A stretch of DNA of 56,561 nt. Origin: RUG12783 sp946409545. Lineage in GTDB: Bacteria; Bacillota_I; Bacilli_A; RF39; UBA660. How positions within the stretch are numbered: position 1 is the first letter of the stretch; every line of letters begins with the position of its first letter. Both the position numbers and the translations under genes were made by a program. The DNA is taken from NCBI GenBank assembly GCA_946409545.1, contig CAMJWT010000013.1, positions 1 to 56,561 on the forward strand, written 5' to 3'. The notes beneath the pieces are model-generated. The model had not been told where the DNA came from and ran no database searches. It saw nothing but the letters and a program-made list of their open reading frames with translations. Shown piece by piece: positions 42,635-51,190 of this stretch.

Positions 42635-43128
42635 TGATATTTTATAAAATTTATTTAATCAACAATTTTGAGACCGATAATGAGATTAGTAATCGTCCAT
42701 TAGCACGTGGATACGAAAAAGTAGGAGCTAAAGAATTAATCAATGATTATCCTGCTATTATTGTATTTATTGATAATGATATGTTAGTTCACGAATTTTA
42801 TACAGGTAGTTTTTTAAGAAAATATAATATTACTGGTGATAGAGAAGATAGTAGTATTTTAACTTTTAATGATTTAAGTCAATTTAATTTTGATTTAATT
42901 CCAGAAGAAGATATTCAAAAATATAATAGTTTAAGAAGAAATCTTGAATTAAGAAAAGTAATTGCAAAAGTTATCTTTAATCAAAATAATGATTTTGAAG
43001 TATCAACAATGGAAGAACTTGCGCAAGATCGTGCTATTCAATTTGATGCTTACAATAATGGTTTAACAACAATTAATCCATATTCTGAAGACTATATGGG
43101 AAATCAAAGCCTACGTTTAAAACGTTAG
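42634..43128 (+). CDS. Hypothetical protein, 164 aa
   Basis: The ATG at 42634 is chosen because GGTGATT lies between it and an upstream in-frame start. A soluble acidic protein with mixed structure; the middle (YPAIIVFIDNDMLVHEFYTG) looks beta-rich, the rest helical. No known motif. The C-terminal residues are encoded by the first arm of the terminator. Function unknown. Confidence 0.75.
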   Translation: MIFYKIYLINNFETDNEISNRPLARGYEKVGAKELINDYPAIIVFIDNDMLVHEFYTGSFLRKYNITGDREDSSILTFNDLSQFNFDLIPEEDIQKYNSLRRNLELRKVIAKVIFNQNNDFEVSTMEELAQDRAIQFDAYNNGLTTINPYSEDYMGNQSLRLKR

Positions 43129-43136
43129 GCTTTTTT
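43106..43136 (+). terminator. Terminator
   Basis: AAAGCCTA and CGTTT pair with AAACG and TAGGCTTT, one bulge, T-run. Confidence 0.88.
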
Positions 43137-43177
43137 ATTTACTAAAAAAATGTTATATTTATACTATCGAGGTATAT

Positions 43178-43555
43178 ATGAAGAAAATGTATTGTGCATA
43201 TTGTGGTAAAGAATTAAAAGATAGTGTCAATTTTTGTTCATACTGTGGTAAAGAAATCCAAGAAAGTAATGTAAAGAAAGAAAAAGCATCAATTGGATGG
43301 GGAATATTAGGTTTCTTTTTTCCAATTGTAGGTTTAATTCTTTTTCTCGTTTGGTTAAAAGATAGACCACTTGCTTCTAAATACGCAGGAATTGGAGCTT
43401 TAATTAAATTCTTGTTATATATATACCTTACTGTTATTTTAATAATATTTGTTATTTTTGAAGTAATATTAGGTGTTGATAAAGCAATAAATCGTAATAC
43501 AAAAGATGACTTTCCTCGTAGGCAAGAAGTATATGGTGAAGATGATTGGTCATAA
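43178..43555 (+). CDS. Zinc-ribbon membrane protein, 125 aa
   Basis: An N-terminal zinc ribbon (CAYCGKEL and FCSYCGKEI), a linker, and two membrane segments (about 40-62 and 75-105) starting GWGILGFFFPIVG. The same motif is found in the 112-aa gene at 48968, with clear nucleotide similarity, so the two are dispersed paralogues. The ribbon probably faces the cytoplasm. Function unknown; the family is common in gut Firmicutes. Confidence 0.85.
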   Translation: MKKMYCAYCGKELKDSVNFCSYCGKEIQESNVKKEKASIGWGILGFFFPIVGLILFLVWLKDRPLASKYAGIGALIKFLLYIYLTVILIIFVIFEVILGVDKAINRNTKDDFPRRQEVYGEDDWS

Positions 43556-43652
43556 TATATAGTGTAAAGTGACAAAAAAAAATAAAAAAAAATATATTCT
43601 AATTGTAGAATTTAAAAATAATTGTGTTAAAATTAAATTAAGGGAGAGGACT

Positions 43653-44078
43653 ATGAAAAAATTATTAACTTTATTAATGGCTGTTGCTTTAGTATTTGTA
43701 CCAGTAAAAGCATTTGCAGATGAGGAAGATCTAACAGTAGGTTATGAGATTGTCGATGAAGATTATTATGATGAGGATGAAGATGAATTCTATGATGATT
43801 ATGAAGACGATGATTATGACTACGAAGATGAATATTATGATGAAGAAGAGTACGATTACTATGATGATGACATCGCTTCATTTGATGAAGGTGTAGTTGC
43901 AGTTGATGAAGTAGAACAAGAAAAAGATGATAACGTTTCATTATCAGTATGTAGTGTTGTTCTTCTTGCGACAGTTCCTTTCATTGCTGGTTTACTAGTA
44001 GGTGCTGGTGTAATGATATTATCTTGCAAAGCTGTTAAAAAAGAAACAAAAAAAGAAGAAAAGAAAAATGATAAGTAA
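43653..44078 (+). CDS. Secreted membrane-anchored protein with acidic tyrosine-rich region, 141 aa
   Basis: ATG 43653 follows GGGAGAG, and the next 19 residues form a signal peptide (cleavage probably after AFA). Residues ~28-72 are almost only Asp, Glu and Tyr (blocks such as DEDYYDEDEDEFYDDYEDDD), then a short linker and a C-terminal membrane segment (about 100-125) ending in Lys-rich residues. The acidic stretch would be outside the membrane and could bind cations or be tyrosine-modified. No family recognised. Confidence 0.8.
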   Translation: MKKLLTLLMAVALVFVPVKAFADEEDLTVGYEIVDEDYYDEDEDEFYDDYEDDDYDYEDEYYDEEEYDYYDDDIASFDEGVVAVDEVEQEKDDNVSLSVCSVVLLATVPFIAGLLVGAGVMILSCKAVKKETKKEEKKNDK

Positions 44079-44092
44079 TTATCATTTTTTTA
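44064..44092 (+). terminator. Terminator
   Basis: AAAAATGATAA pairs with TTATCATTTTT, loop GTAA; overlaps the stop codon. Confidence 0.88.
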
Positions 44093-44109
44093 TTGTATGA
44101 GGTTAGAAG

Positions 44110-45192
44110 ATGAAAAGAAATAATGTAATATATATATTATTAATAATAGTTATTACAGGAGTGTTTGGTTATACTATTTATAAGCATTTTAATTATGAAA
44201 TACCTGACGAAATAATTCCATATAATTCATATACAGATATTATTGAAGATGATGGATATGTGGTTGTTGGTATTAATAATTACTATAATGAACAATTGGC
44301 TAAATATAATAGTAATAAAGAAATTGTTCTTCAAGGACAGTTTATTAAATATGATAATAATTTAAATATTGTTAAGAAAGTTAATTATAATGATAGTGAT
44401 GATAATGGCTTTCTAGCACGACAAATCATAAAAGATGATGATGGCTATATTGTAACAGGTATTATTATGCCCCATAATAGGGTAAAGAGTGTTATTCTTA
44501 AACTTGATAAAGATTTAAATGTTATAAAAAAGATATATTTAAATGAATTAGATTCAACATTTGCAATCCAAATCATTAAAGATAATGATAAATATATTGT
44601 TTTAACGCGTACTTATAGAGAAAATGGTGAATCTATCATCGATCAATATAATGTTATTTTTGAAATTGATAAAGATTTAAATATTATAGATAAGATTACT
44701 TATAAAGAAGATTACACATTAAATCAAATCTTTATACATGATGATAATTATTTATTAATTGGTAATAAAGATATAGATAGTGCGATTATCTTAATATCTA
44801 AAGATACTAAAGAAGTATTATCTACAAGAAGTGTTAATATACCAAATCAAGAAGAAGTTTATTTATATAATAACAAATTATATACTAATCAGATTGTCTA
44901 TGATTTAATCATTGACGAATTAGTTAAATTTAATGGAGAAAACTTAGTAGATAATCATATTTTGTTAATTGAAAATGATATTATTTATGTTTCTCATACG
45001 GTGCTCAATGATTATAATTCTAATGAATATATTTATACATATGATTTAAATATGAATAAAATAAATGAATATAAAGAGAAATTTGAATATATCGATAAAA
45101 TAATTAATTATGATAATAGAATATTAGTTATTGGTCATGAAACTGGTGATGGTGATAGTATTAAACCTATCATAAAAAATATTGAAAAGTAA
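44110..45192 (+). CDS. Membrane-anchored beta-repeat protein, 360 aa
   Basis: A membrane segment (about 6-25) and then repeated units of about 45 residues with the pattern IxDxDGYxVxGxxxxxx(14-20)LDKDLNVIKKIxY (for example DDDGYIVTGIIM, KDNDKYIVLTRTY, IHDDNYLLIGNK). This looks like a small beta-propeller facing outward. No enzyme motif is visible. Function unknown. It begins 32 bases after the acidic gene, separated by a terminator. Confidence 0.75.
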   Translation: MKRNNVIYILLIIVITGVFGYTIYKHFNYEIPDEIIPYNSYTDIIEDDGYVVVGINNYYNEQLAKYNSNKEIVLQGQFIKYDNNLNIVKKVNYNDSDDNGFLARQIIKDDDGYIVTGIIMPHNRVKSVILKLDKDLNVIKKIYLNELDSTFAIQIIKDNDKYIVLTRTYRENGESIIDQYNVIFEIDKDLNIIDKITYKEDYTLNQIFIHDDNYLLIGNKDIDSAIILISKDTKEVLSTRSVNIPNQEEVYLYNNKLYTNQIVYDLIIDELVKFNGENLVDNHILLIENDIIYVSHTVLNDYNSNEYIYTYDLNMNKINEYKEKFEYIDKIINYDNRILVIGHETGDGDSIKPIIKNIEK

Positions 45193-45383
45193 TTGACAAA
45201 ATAGTTATAAAATGATTAAATACTATTTGCATATTCTTATTGACAGCCCAGTTTAAAAATATTGTAACGTGTTTTTTAAAGTTAGAAGTAACTTTGGCTA
45301 TCAGGTGAAACTATTAGAAAAAACTCCCTATGATATTTTTAGATGTCAATTATATGTGATAATTGAAGAAAGGAGAATATATT
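45193..45383 (+). promoter_or_regulatory. rpsD promoter(s) and structured leader
   Basis: Two TTGACA boxes (45193-45198 and 45240-45245) lie upstream; the second is 17 bases from TGTAAC (45263-45268), a fair -10. The leader of ~110 bases contains hairpins AAAGTTA/TAACTTT (45278-45295) and CAATTAT/ATAATTG (45347-45365), the latter just before the Shine-Dalgarno. Nearly all other genes here have very short leaders, and S4 represses its own leader in other bacteria, so S4 autoregulation is suspected. Confidence 0.45.
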
Positions 45384-45986
45384 ATGTCAAGATATACTGG
45401 TTCAAGTTATAAACAAGCTCGTCGTGTTGGTTCATCTTTACTAGAAAATGGTAAAGAATTAGCAAGACGTGGTTATAAACCTGGTCAACATGGAGCTGCT
45501 CGTCGTTCTAAACCATCTAACTATAGTGTTCAATTAAATGAAAAACAAAAAGTTAAATTTATGTATGGTTTAAATGAAAGACAATTCCGTAAGACATTTG
45601 ATGAAGCTGGAAAGATGTCTGGTATTCATGGTGAAAACTTCTTAAAATTACTAGAAAGTCGTTTAGATAATTTAGTATATAGAATGGGTTTTGCTAACAC
45701 TCGTCGTGGTGCAAGACAATTAGTTAACCATGGTCATATCGCTGTTGATGGAAAGAAAACAGATATTCCTTCATACAGAGTAGTACCTGGACAAATCATT
45801 TCATTAAAAGATAATACAAAAGAATTAAAATCAGTTAAAGAAGCTCTAGAAGGTGTTACAAAAAGAGTTGAATATATTGAATTCGACAAAGCAAATAATT
45901 GTGCTAAATATGTAAGACTTCCAGAACGTAATGAATTAAGTGCTGATATTAACGAAGCATTAATCGTAGATTTCTATAACAGATAG
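45384..45986 (+). CDS. rpsD: 30S ribosomal protein S4
   Basis: 200 residues, starting MSRYTGSSYKQARRVGSSLL, at ATG 45384 behind AAGGAGA. The N-terminal S4 region includes KPGQHGAARR and NEKQKVKFMYGL; the S4 RNA-binding domain includes RLDNLVYRMGFANTRRGARQ and NHGHIAVDGKK. No zinc-type Cys cluster is present. It initiates 30S assembly on 16S rRNA. It is monocistronic, as in Bacillus, with a long leader and a terminator. Confidence 0.98.
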   Translation: MSRYTGSSYKQARRVGSSLLENGKELARRGYKPGQHGAARRSKPSNYSVQLNEKQKVKFMYGLNERQFRKTFDEAGKMSGIHGENFLKLLESRLDNLVYRMGFANTRRGARQLVNHGHIAVDGKKTDIPSYRVVPGQIISLKDNTKELKSVKEALEGVTKRVEYIEFDKANNCAKYVRLPERNELSADINEALIVDFYNR

Positions 45987-45990
45987 TAAG

Positions 45991-46018
45991 AAAGAGAAGG
46001 AAACTTCTCTTTTTTTTG
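45991..46018 (+). terminator. Terminator after rpsD
   Basis: AAAGAGAAG pairs with CTTCTCTTT, T-run. Confidence 0.9.
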
Positions 46019-46026
46019 TTTTTTTG

Positions 46027-46052
46027 TGATATAGTTATTATAGGTGGGAATA
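46027..46052 (+). promoter_or_regulatory. Extended -10 promoter with SD at +1
   Basis: TGA-TATAGT (hexamer 46030-46035), AGGTGGG at 46042 (predicted +1), ATG 46052. Confidence 0.5.
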
Positions 46053-48367
46053 TGAAGAGAATAATAAAAGGGTTTTTCTTAGTATTTATACTTTTTATTG
46101 GTTTAAATGTAGATGCTGCAACAAAAAAAGAAGCTCAACAAGCAATTGTTAATTCTGCTTATGCTTATTATTATCGTGGTAATGCCGTTCAATATGATAG
46201 TAAAGGTATGAATTTTCAATCGAAAACGAAAAAGAAACAAAGAAATGTTGGCACCTATGATAACAAAATATCGAAGTATACCTTTTTTACACCAGAACAA
46301 GCTACTACACAAGATAATCATTATACTGTTTGTTCGTCTTTTGTTTTAAATGCTATTTATGAATCATTTATAAATGTTAAAGATAAACTTGGTTATACCT
46401 TAAAGGATAAAAATAATAATTATCTATTTGTAACACTTAAAATGATTACAATAGGTGATAAAAATAGTGATGGTTATAATAAAAAAATAGTGGCTTATTA
46501 TAATGATAATTTAGCAACTTTAAAGAAAAACAAAGATGTTGAAGGAATGAAAAAAGTTTATAAAGACTTTATAAATACTTTAGAACCTGGAGACATTATT
46601 GTAAGAACAACCAAAACGGGTGGACATGCTGTTTTATATGCAGGTAATAACTTTACTTTAGAGTCTGGTGGTGAAGGAGCTAATAAAGAATCTGATGATG
46701 ATTCTAATTGGGCTAAATATGATTTCCTTAAAAAGACTGATAATGTTGAATTAAAAGGAACTGTTAAATTACGAAAATTAAAAAAATATGATAATTGGAA
46801 AGATTTCTCTTATACCAAAAGAGAAGATGGTTATAATGGTCCTAGAGAATTTATTGGTGGATCAGTACAAAAAATAATAATTATTAGAGTTGCTAATGAC
46901 ATTGCTAATAATAGTAATTGGGATTTATCTAGTAATGCTAAGAATAGAAAGAATTATACTCGCTTATCAATGACTAAAACTTCTAATAAAGAGAAGTATG
47001 CTAGTGTAGATTATAATGATTCTATTACCTATACTATTACTTTAACTAATCATTCAAGCAAAGATTATAAAAATGTTCCTGTTAAAGATTATATTCCAAA
47101 TGGAACTACTTTAGAATCAATGACAACAAGTTATAATGGTAAACTAAGTGGTAATAATTTAACTTGGAAAGTAGATGTTCCTTCTAAAAAAAGTGTAACT
47201 ATCTCATTTAAGGTTAAAGTAAAAAATAATATTAAATATGGATCGTTTATTACTAGTAATAAAACAACTGTTAATGGCATTAAATTAAATACTATTAAAA
47301 CTTTAGTTACTAAGAGTTTATCAAAAGATACTAAAGATAAGATAAATAATTTAAAAAATGGAAATAGTTATAAAAATAGTAAAGAATTACTAAGTTATTT
47401 ATATAAAGATTATAAATTTTATGATACGAAAGAATTAATTAATAAATTATTTATTATTAATTCGTTAGATAATAAATGGTCTAATAAATATGCTGTTGCT
47501 AAAGGTAAGAGTAAAGTAAATACATATCAATTAAGAAATAGTGTTAGTAATGAAGATAAATACTTAATGAATATGTATGTTGATGGCTTATTTGGTGGCG
47601 TATTTACATATAAAGAACAAAATCCAACTTTATATGATAATCGTATAATGACTATTACTAGTAATTCATTTAGTGTTGGTGATATTTTATTAGTTGTTGA
47701 TGGTAGTTATAAAAATGATAGTAGTTTAGGTATAACTAGTGAATATAGTACTTTTGTATATATAGGAAATAGTAAATTTATAACGGTATCAAATAATAAA
47801 TTAAAAGTATTACCTGCAAGTACAGGTAAAAAGTTAATTGAGTCCTTACTTGGACAAGATCTATTTATTGTTTTAAGACCAATGAAAGATAATAAGAAAG
47901 TAGAAAGTCCTATTATTGAAGTAAAAAGCATTAGTCTAAATAAAACAAATATTGAATTAACAATAGGAGAATCTGATACTTTAGTTGCTACTATAACCCC
48001 ATCAAATGCCACAGATAAAAATATAACTTGGGAAAGCTCTAATAATGAAATAGTTGTTGTAAGTGATGGATTAGTAGTTGGAAACAATGAAGGTGAAGCA
48101 ACCGTAACTGTAAAATCAAGTAATGGTAAAAAGGCAACATGTACTGTCAAAGTAACTAAGAAAGATACAGGAAAAATCGGTGATGATGATGTTAAAAAAG
48201 ATGAATTTCTTAACAATAAGATATTAATGATAATTTTAATCGTTCTAATCATATTATTGATTGTTTCGATAATAATTCATAAAAGAAAAGATAAAAATAT
48301 AATATTTGATGATGATCTTGAATCAGATGAAGATGATGATAGTGTAAATGACGATAATTATTTTTAA
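46052..48367 (+). CDS. Large cell-surface protein: NlpC/P60-like, DUF11-type and BIG2 domains, 771 aa
   Basis: Signal peptide (1-23). Residues ~25-290 look like an NlpC/P60-type cysteine peptidase: C94 in YTVCSSFVLNAIYE and H192 in TGGHAVLYAGNN. Next is a DUF11-type conserved repeat (about 315-425: TITLTNHSSKDYKNVPVKDY), then a second segment with GDILLVVD and FVYIGNSKFITV resembling a degenerate NlpC/P60 half without the Cys. A BIG2 domain follows (about 630-710), then a membrane segment and an acidic tail. It is probably a wall-associated hydrolase or adhesin. Confidence 0.8.
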   Translation: MKRIIKGFFLVFILFIGLNVDAATKKEAQQAIVNSAYAYYYRGNAVQYDSKGMNFQSKTKKKQRNVGTYDNKISKYTFFTPEQATTQDNHYTVCSSFVLNAIYESFINVKDKLGYTLKDKNNNYLFVTLKMITIGDKNSDGYNKKIVAYYNDNLATLKKNKDVEGMKKVYKDFINTLEPGDIIVRTTKTGGHAVLYAGNNFTLESGGEGANKESDDDSNWAKYDFLKKTDNVELKGTVKLRKLKKYDNWKDFSYTKREDGYNGPREFIGGSVQKIIIIRVANDIANNSNWDLSSNAKNRKNYTRLSMTKTSNKEKYASVDYNDSITYTITLTNHSSKDYKNVPVKDYIPNGTTLESMTTSYNGKLSGNNLTWKVDVPSKKSVTISFKVKVKNNIKYGSFITSNKTTVNGIKLNTIKTLVTKSLSKDTKDKINNLKNGNSYKNSKELLSYLYKDYKFYDTKELINKLFIINSLDNKWSNKYAVAKGKSKVNTYQLRNSVSNEDKYLMNMYVDGLFGGVFTYKEQNPTLYDNRIMTITSNSFSVGDILLVVDGSYKNDSSLGITSEYSTFVYIGNSKFITVSNNKLKVLPASTGKKLIESLLGQDLFIVLRPMKDNKKVESPIIEVKSISLNKTNIELTIGESDTLVATITPSNATDKNITWESSNNEIVVVSDGLVVGNNEGEATVTVKSSNGKKATCTVKVTKKDTGKIGDDDVKKDEFLNNKILMIILIVLIILLIVSIIIHKRKDKNIIFDDDLESDEDDDSVNDDNYF

Positions 48368-48406
48368 TAAAAATTTTAATAAAATCTTTTTAATGAAAAT
48401 ATTTAT

Positions 48407-48436
48407 TGTTATAATTAAAATAAGGAGAGATTTATA
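48407..48436 (+). promoter_or_regulatory. Extended -10 promoter with SD at +1
   Basis: TGT-TATAAT (hexamer 48410-48415), AAGGAGAG from 48422 (predicted +1), ATG 48436. Confidence 0.6.
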
Positions 48437-48945
48437 TGAATAATAGTTTTTGTAAGAATTGTGGTACACCATTACAACCAGGATACCAAGCTTGTCCAAG
48501 TTGTGGTACACCAGTAACGGCTATGCCACAACCAATGCCAATGAATAATCAACCTATGGGAGGACCTCAAATGCCAATGGGTCAACCAATGGGACCACAA
48601 CCATATTATCAAGCACCACCTAAACAAAAATATAGTGGATACTTTGCGGCAAGTAGTATCATTATGATAATAATTGGTGCGATATTGATAGTAGGTAGTG
48701 GTAGTCAAACTTCTTTTGATGATGTTACAATGGCTCTTGTATTACCAGGTATTTGTGGTGTAGTTGGTGGTATATTATGCTTAGTTGGAAAAAAGAACAA
48801 AGTTATGGTTATGGCATCAGGTGGTGTATATATTATAGCAACAATACTTAATTCCATCGCTATTAGTAATGTATCACTTTATGGTATTGCTGGAGTAGTA
48901 TTTGGTATATTGAATATCGTATTCGGTTTAAAAATAAACCAATAA
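48436..48945 (+). CDS. Zinc-ribbon, Pro/Met-rich linker, membrane protein, 169 aa
   Basis: An N-terminal zinc ribbon (CKNCGTPL and CPSCGTPV), a linker rich in Pro, Met, Gln and Gly (PQPMPMNNQPMGGPQMPMGQ), and four hydrophobic segments (about 70-90, 97-115, 121-142, 146-164). It shares its ribbon with the next gene (22 bases on), so the two arose by duplication with different membrane parts. The ribbon and linker would be cytoplasmic. No function is known. Confidence 0.82.
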   Translation: MNNSFCKNCGTPLQPGYQACPSCGTPVTAMPQPMPMNNQPMGGPQMPMGQPMGPQPYYQAPPKQKYSGYFAASSIIMIIIGAILIVGSGSQTSFDDVTMALVLPGICGVVGGILCLVGKKNKVMVMASGGVYIIATILNSIAISNVSLYGIAGVVFGILNIVFGLKINQ

Positions 48946-48967
48946 TAAAAGAATAAGGAGAGAACTT

Positions 48968-49306
48968 ATGAATAATGGTTTTTGTAAAAATTGTGGTGCA
49001 CCAATTCAACCAGGATATAATGTTTGTCCAAGTTGTGGAACACCTCTTAATAATCAACCAATGATGAATAATAACATGCCACAACAACCTATGTATCAAC
49101 AACCTTACCAACAACCATATCAACAACCTGCTAATGACAGTGGTTCATTTGGTTGGGGAATATTAGGTTTCTTTTTCCCAATTGTTGGATGGATTTTATA
49201 CTTTGTATGGAAAGATACTAAACCAAATAGCGCTAATGCTGCTGGTTTAGGTGGATTACTTGGATTTATCCTTGGTCTTATTTTAGTTGCATCAGGTTCT
49301 GTTTAA
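48968..49306 (+). CDS. Zinc-ribbon, Gln/Pro-rich linker, membrane protein, 112 aa
   Basis: An N-terminal zinc ribbon (CKNCGAPI and CPSCGTPL) nearly the same as in the preceding gene, a linker of Gln, Pro, Tyr and Met (repeats of YQQP), and a membrane part starting GWGILGFFFPIVGW, shared with the gene at 43178. It thus looks like a mosaic of the two. AAGGAGAG precedes the ATG. Function unknown. Confidence 0.85.
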   Translation: MNNGFCKNCGAPIQPGYNVCPSCGTPLNNQPMMNNNMPQQPMYQQPYQQPYQQPANDSGSFGWGILGFFFPIVGWILYFVWKDTKPNSANAAGLGGLLGFILGLILVASGSV

Positions 49307-49319
49307 TTTTATGATGAAG

Positions 49320-49345
49320 AAGTAATATTTAATATTACTTTTTTA
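49320..49345 (+). terminator. Terminator
   Basis: AAGTAATATT pairs with AATATTACTT, T-run. Confidence 0.85.
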
Positions 49346-49412
49346 TTTGGCAAAAATATATATTTTTTTTCATAATTATGATAAGATTAATTATAGAATA
49401 GGGTGTGATTAT

Positions 49413-51119
49413 ATGAAGAAAGGCTTAATTATTGGCTTAATCATATTAGCTATTATTATTATCGGGGTAGTAGTATTTATTCTTCTTAGAAAAAGAAGAA
49501 AAAACAAACTAATTAATGGTGTTAATGAACTCGAAATAAAGAAAAATCAATTAGATAGTCTTCCAGTATTAACAGAAATTGCAAAAATAGAAGATATTGC
49601 TAAAAGTGAACAATTAGAAGAAAAAGTAAAAGATTTTAAAGAAAGATATAAAGTTTTAAAAGAAGATAGATTAAAGAAAATAAATGACCAATTAGTTGGT
49701 CTTGATGAATTTATTACTAATCGTGATATTAAAGGTTATTATGATAGTTACGCTAATATTGAACAAGAATTATTTGAAATCGAAGAAGGAATGAATCAAA
49801 TACTTGTGGAAATAGATGATATTGCTTCCTATGAAGAAAAATATCGTGATATTGTAACAAAATTAAAATCACGTTTTCGTACTCTTGAAAAAGTATATGA
49901 AAATAAAGAAACATCTTTTGGTGAAATCAAAAAAGCTGTAAAAATGCAACTTGAGAATGTTGAAAGAAGATTTGTTGACTTTGATGTTGTTATGGAAGAA
50001 AAACTTTATAATGAAGTTGTTTTAGTTGTTAAATCTCTTGATACAATGATTGATCACTTAGGTATTGTAATGGATGAACTACCTGATATCTTACTTATTT
50101 TAAATGATTTAATTCCAGGAAGAATTGAAGATCTTAAAGTTGAATATGATAAGATGGTTGAAGAACAATATCCTGTTTCCTATTTAGATTTTCCAAATAA
50201 TATTGAAAAGATTGAAAAAAGATGTAGCGATATCTTAGATCGTGCTAAAGTATTAAATATTACTGATAGTTTATTTGATCTTAAAGTTATTCTTGATTAT
50301 TTAGATGGTTTATTTAAAGATTTAGAAACTGAACGAAATGCGCGTAAAGAGTTTGAATCTAATAATGAACTTTATGTAGAACGTTTTAAAAAGATTGAAA
50401 CAGCATTAAAAGATATCTATAAACAAATGGATGATATCAAAGATATGTATGGACTTAAAGAAAGTGATCTTGAAGTCATTGATAATCTTAATTTAAAAGT
50501 ATCTAGTTTAAATAAAGATTATAAAAAGATGATGCGTGAAGTTAAGAAATGCAAGAGTTCATATTTAAAGATTAATATTGATTTTAATAATATTATTACA
50601 AGATTAGATAGACTTAGTGATGAAGTTGATAAAGCAATTAGATCACTTGGTAGTATGTATGATGACGAAGTAAGAGCTCGTGAAGAAGTTCATAATATGA
50701 ATGAATTATTAATTAATTGTAAGAGTAAGATAAGAGAATATCGACTTCCAATTATTCATGATGATTATTTAGTTGATGTATCAGAAGCCAGTGAAGCTTT
50801 AGATGTTGTAAGAAAAGAACTAGAAGAAAAACCAATTATTATTAAGACACTTAACTTACGTGTTGAAACCGCTCTTGATTTAACATTTAAGTTGAATAAG
50901 AAGACAAATGATATGATTAAATATGCATATTTCACAGAATTAATGATTGTTTATGGAAATAAATATAAGAAAGAAAAGAATTTATCAAGTGATATTTCCA
51001 AAGCAGAATTATTATATTCTAAAGGTGATTATCAAGAAAGTTATAATTTATGTCTAAATATGGTAGATAAAATCGAATATGGTTTATCTAAAAAAATTAA
51101 AAAGATATGTAGTGAATAA
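49413..51119 (+). CDS. ezrA: Septation ring formation regulator EzrA
   Basis: 568 residues, the usual length. ATG 49413 begins an N-terminal membrane segment (about 3-24: LIIGLIILAIIIIGVVVF), followed by the EzrA signature KKNQLDSLPVLTEIAKIEDI and long coiled coils to the C-terminus. EzrA sits on the inner face of the membrane and restrains FtsZ ring assembly while linking it to wall synthesis. Its presence supports a Bacilli origin and FtsZ-based division. As in many Bacilli, the desulfurase and thiI genes follow. Confidence 0.95.
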   Translation: MKKGLIIGLIILAIIIIGVVVFILLRKRRKNKLINGVNELEIKKNQLDSLPVLTEIAKIEDIAKSEQLEEKVKDFKERYKVLKEDRLKKINDQLVGLDEFITNRDIKGYYDSYANIEQELFEIEEGMNQILVEIDDIASYEEKYRDIVTKLKSRFRTLEKVYENKETSFGEIKKAVKMQLENVERRFVDFDVVMEEKLYNEVVLVVKSLDTMIDHLGIVMDELPDILLILNDLIPGRIEDLKVEYDKMVEEQYPVSYLDFPNNIEKIEKRCSDILDRAKVLNITDSLFDLKVILDYLDGLFKDLETERNARKEFESNNELYVERFKKIETALKDIYKQMDDIKDMYGLKESDLEVIDNLNLKVSSLNKDYKKMMREVKKCKSSYLKINIDFNNIITRLDRLSDEVDKAIRSLGSMYDDEVRAREEVHNMNELLINCKSKIREYRLPIIHDDYLVDVSEASEALDVVRKELEEKPIIIKTLNLRVETALDLTFKLNKKTNDMIKYAYFTELMIVYGNKYKKEKNLSSDISKAELLYSKGDYQESYNLCLNMVDKIEYGLSKKIKKICSE

Positions 51120-51141
51120 GTTAGTTTTAACTAACTTTTTT
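51118..51141 (+). terminator. Terminator after ezrA
   Basis: AAGTTAGTT pairs with AACTAACTT, T-run. Confidence 0.85.
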
Positions 51142-51190
51142 CTTGTTTAACAAAAATTATTGTGTTAGTATATCGAAAGGAAGTGATTAT

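Noticed and set aside
43651..43941. Minus-strand His-rich reading frame
   Set aside because: It is the reverse complement of the Asp/Glu/Tyr tract; it lacks a ribosome site and opposes a gene with a clear signal peptide.
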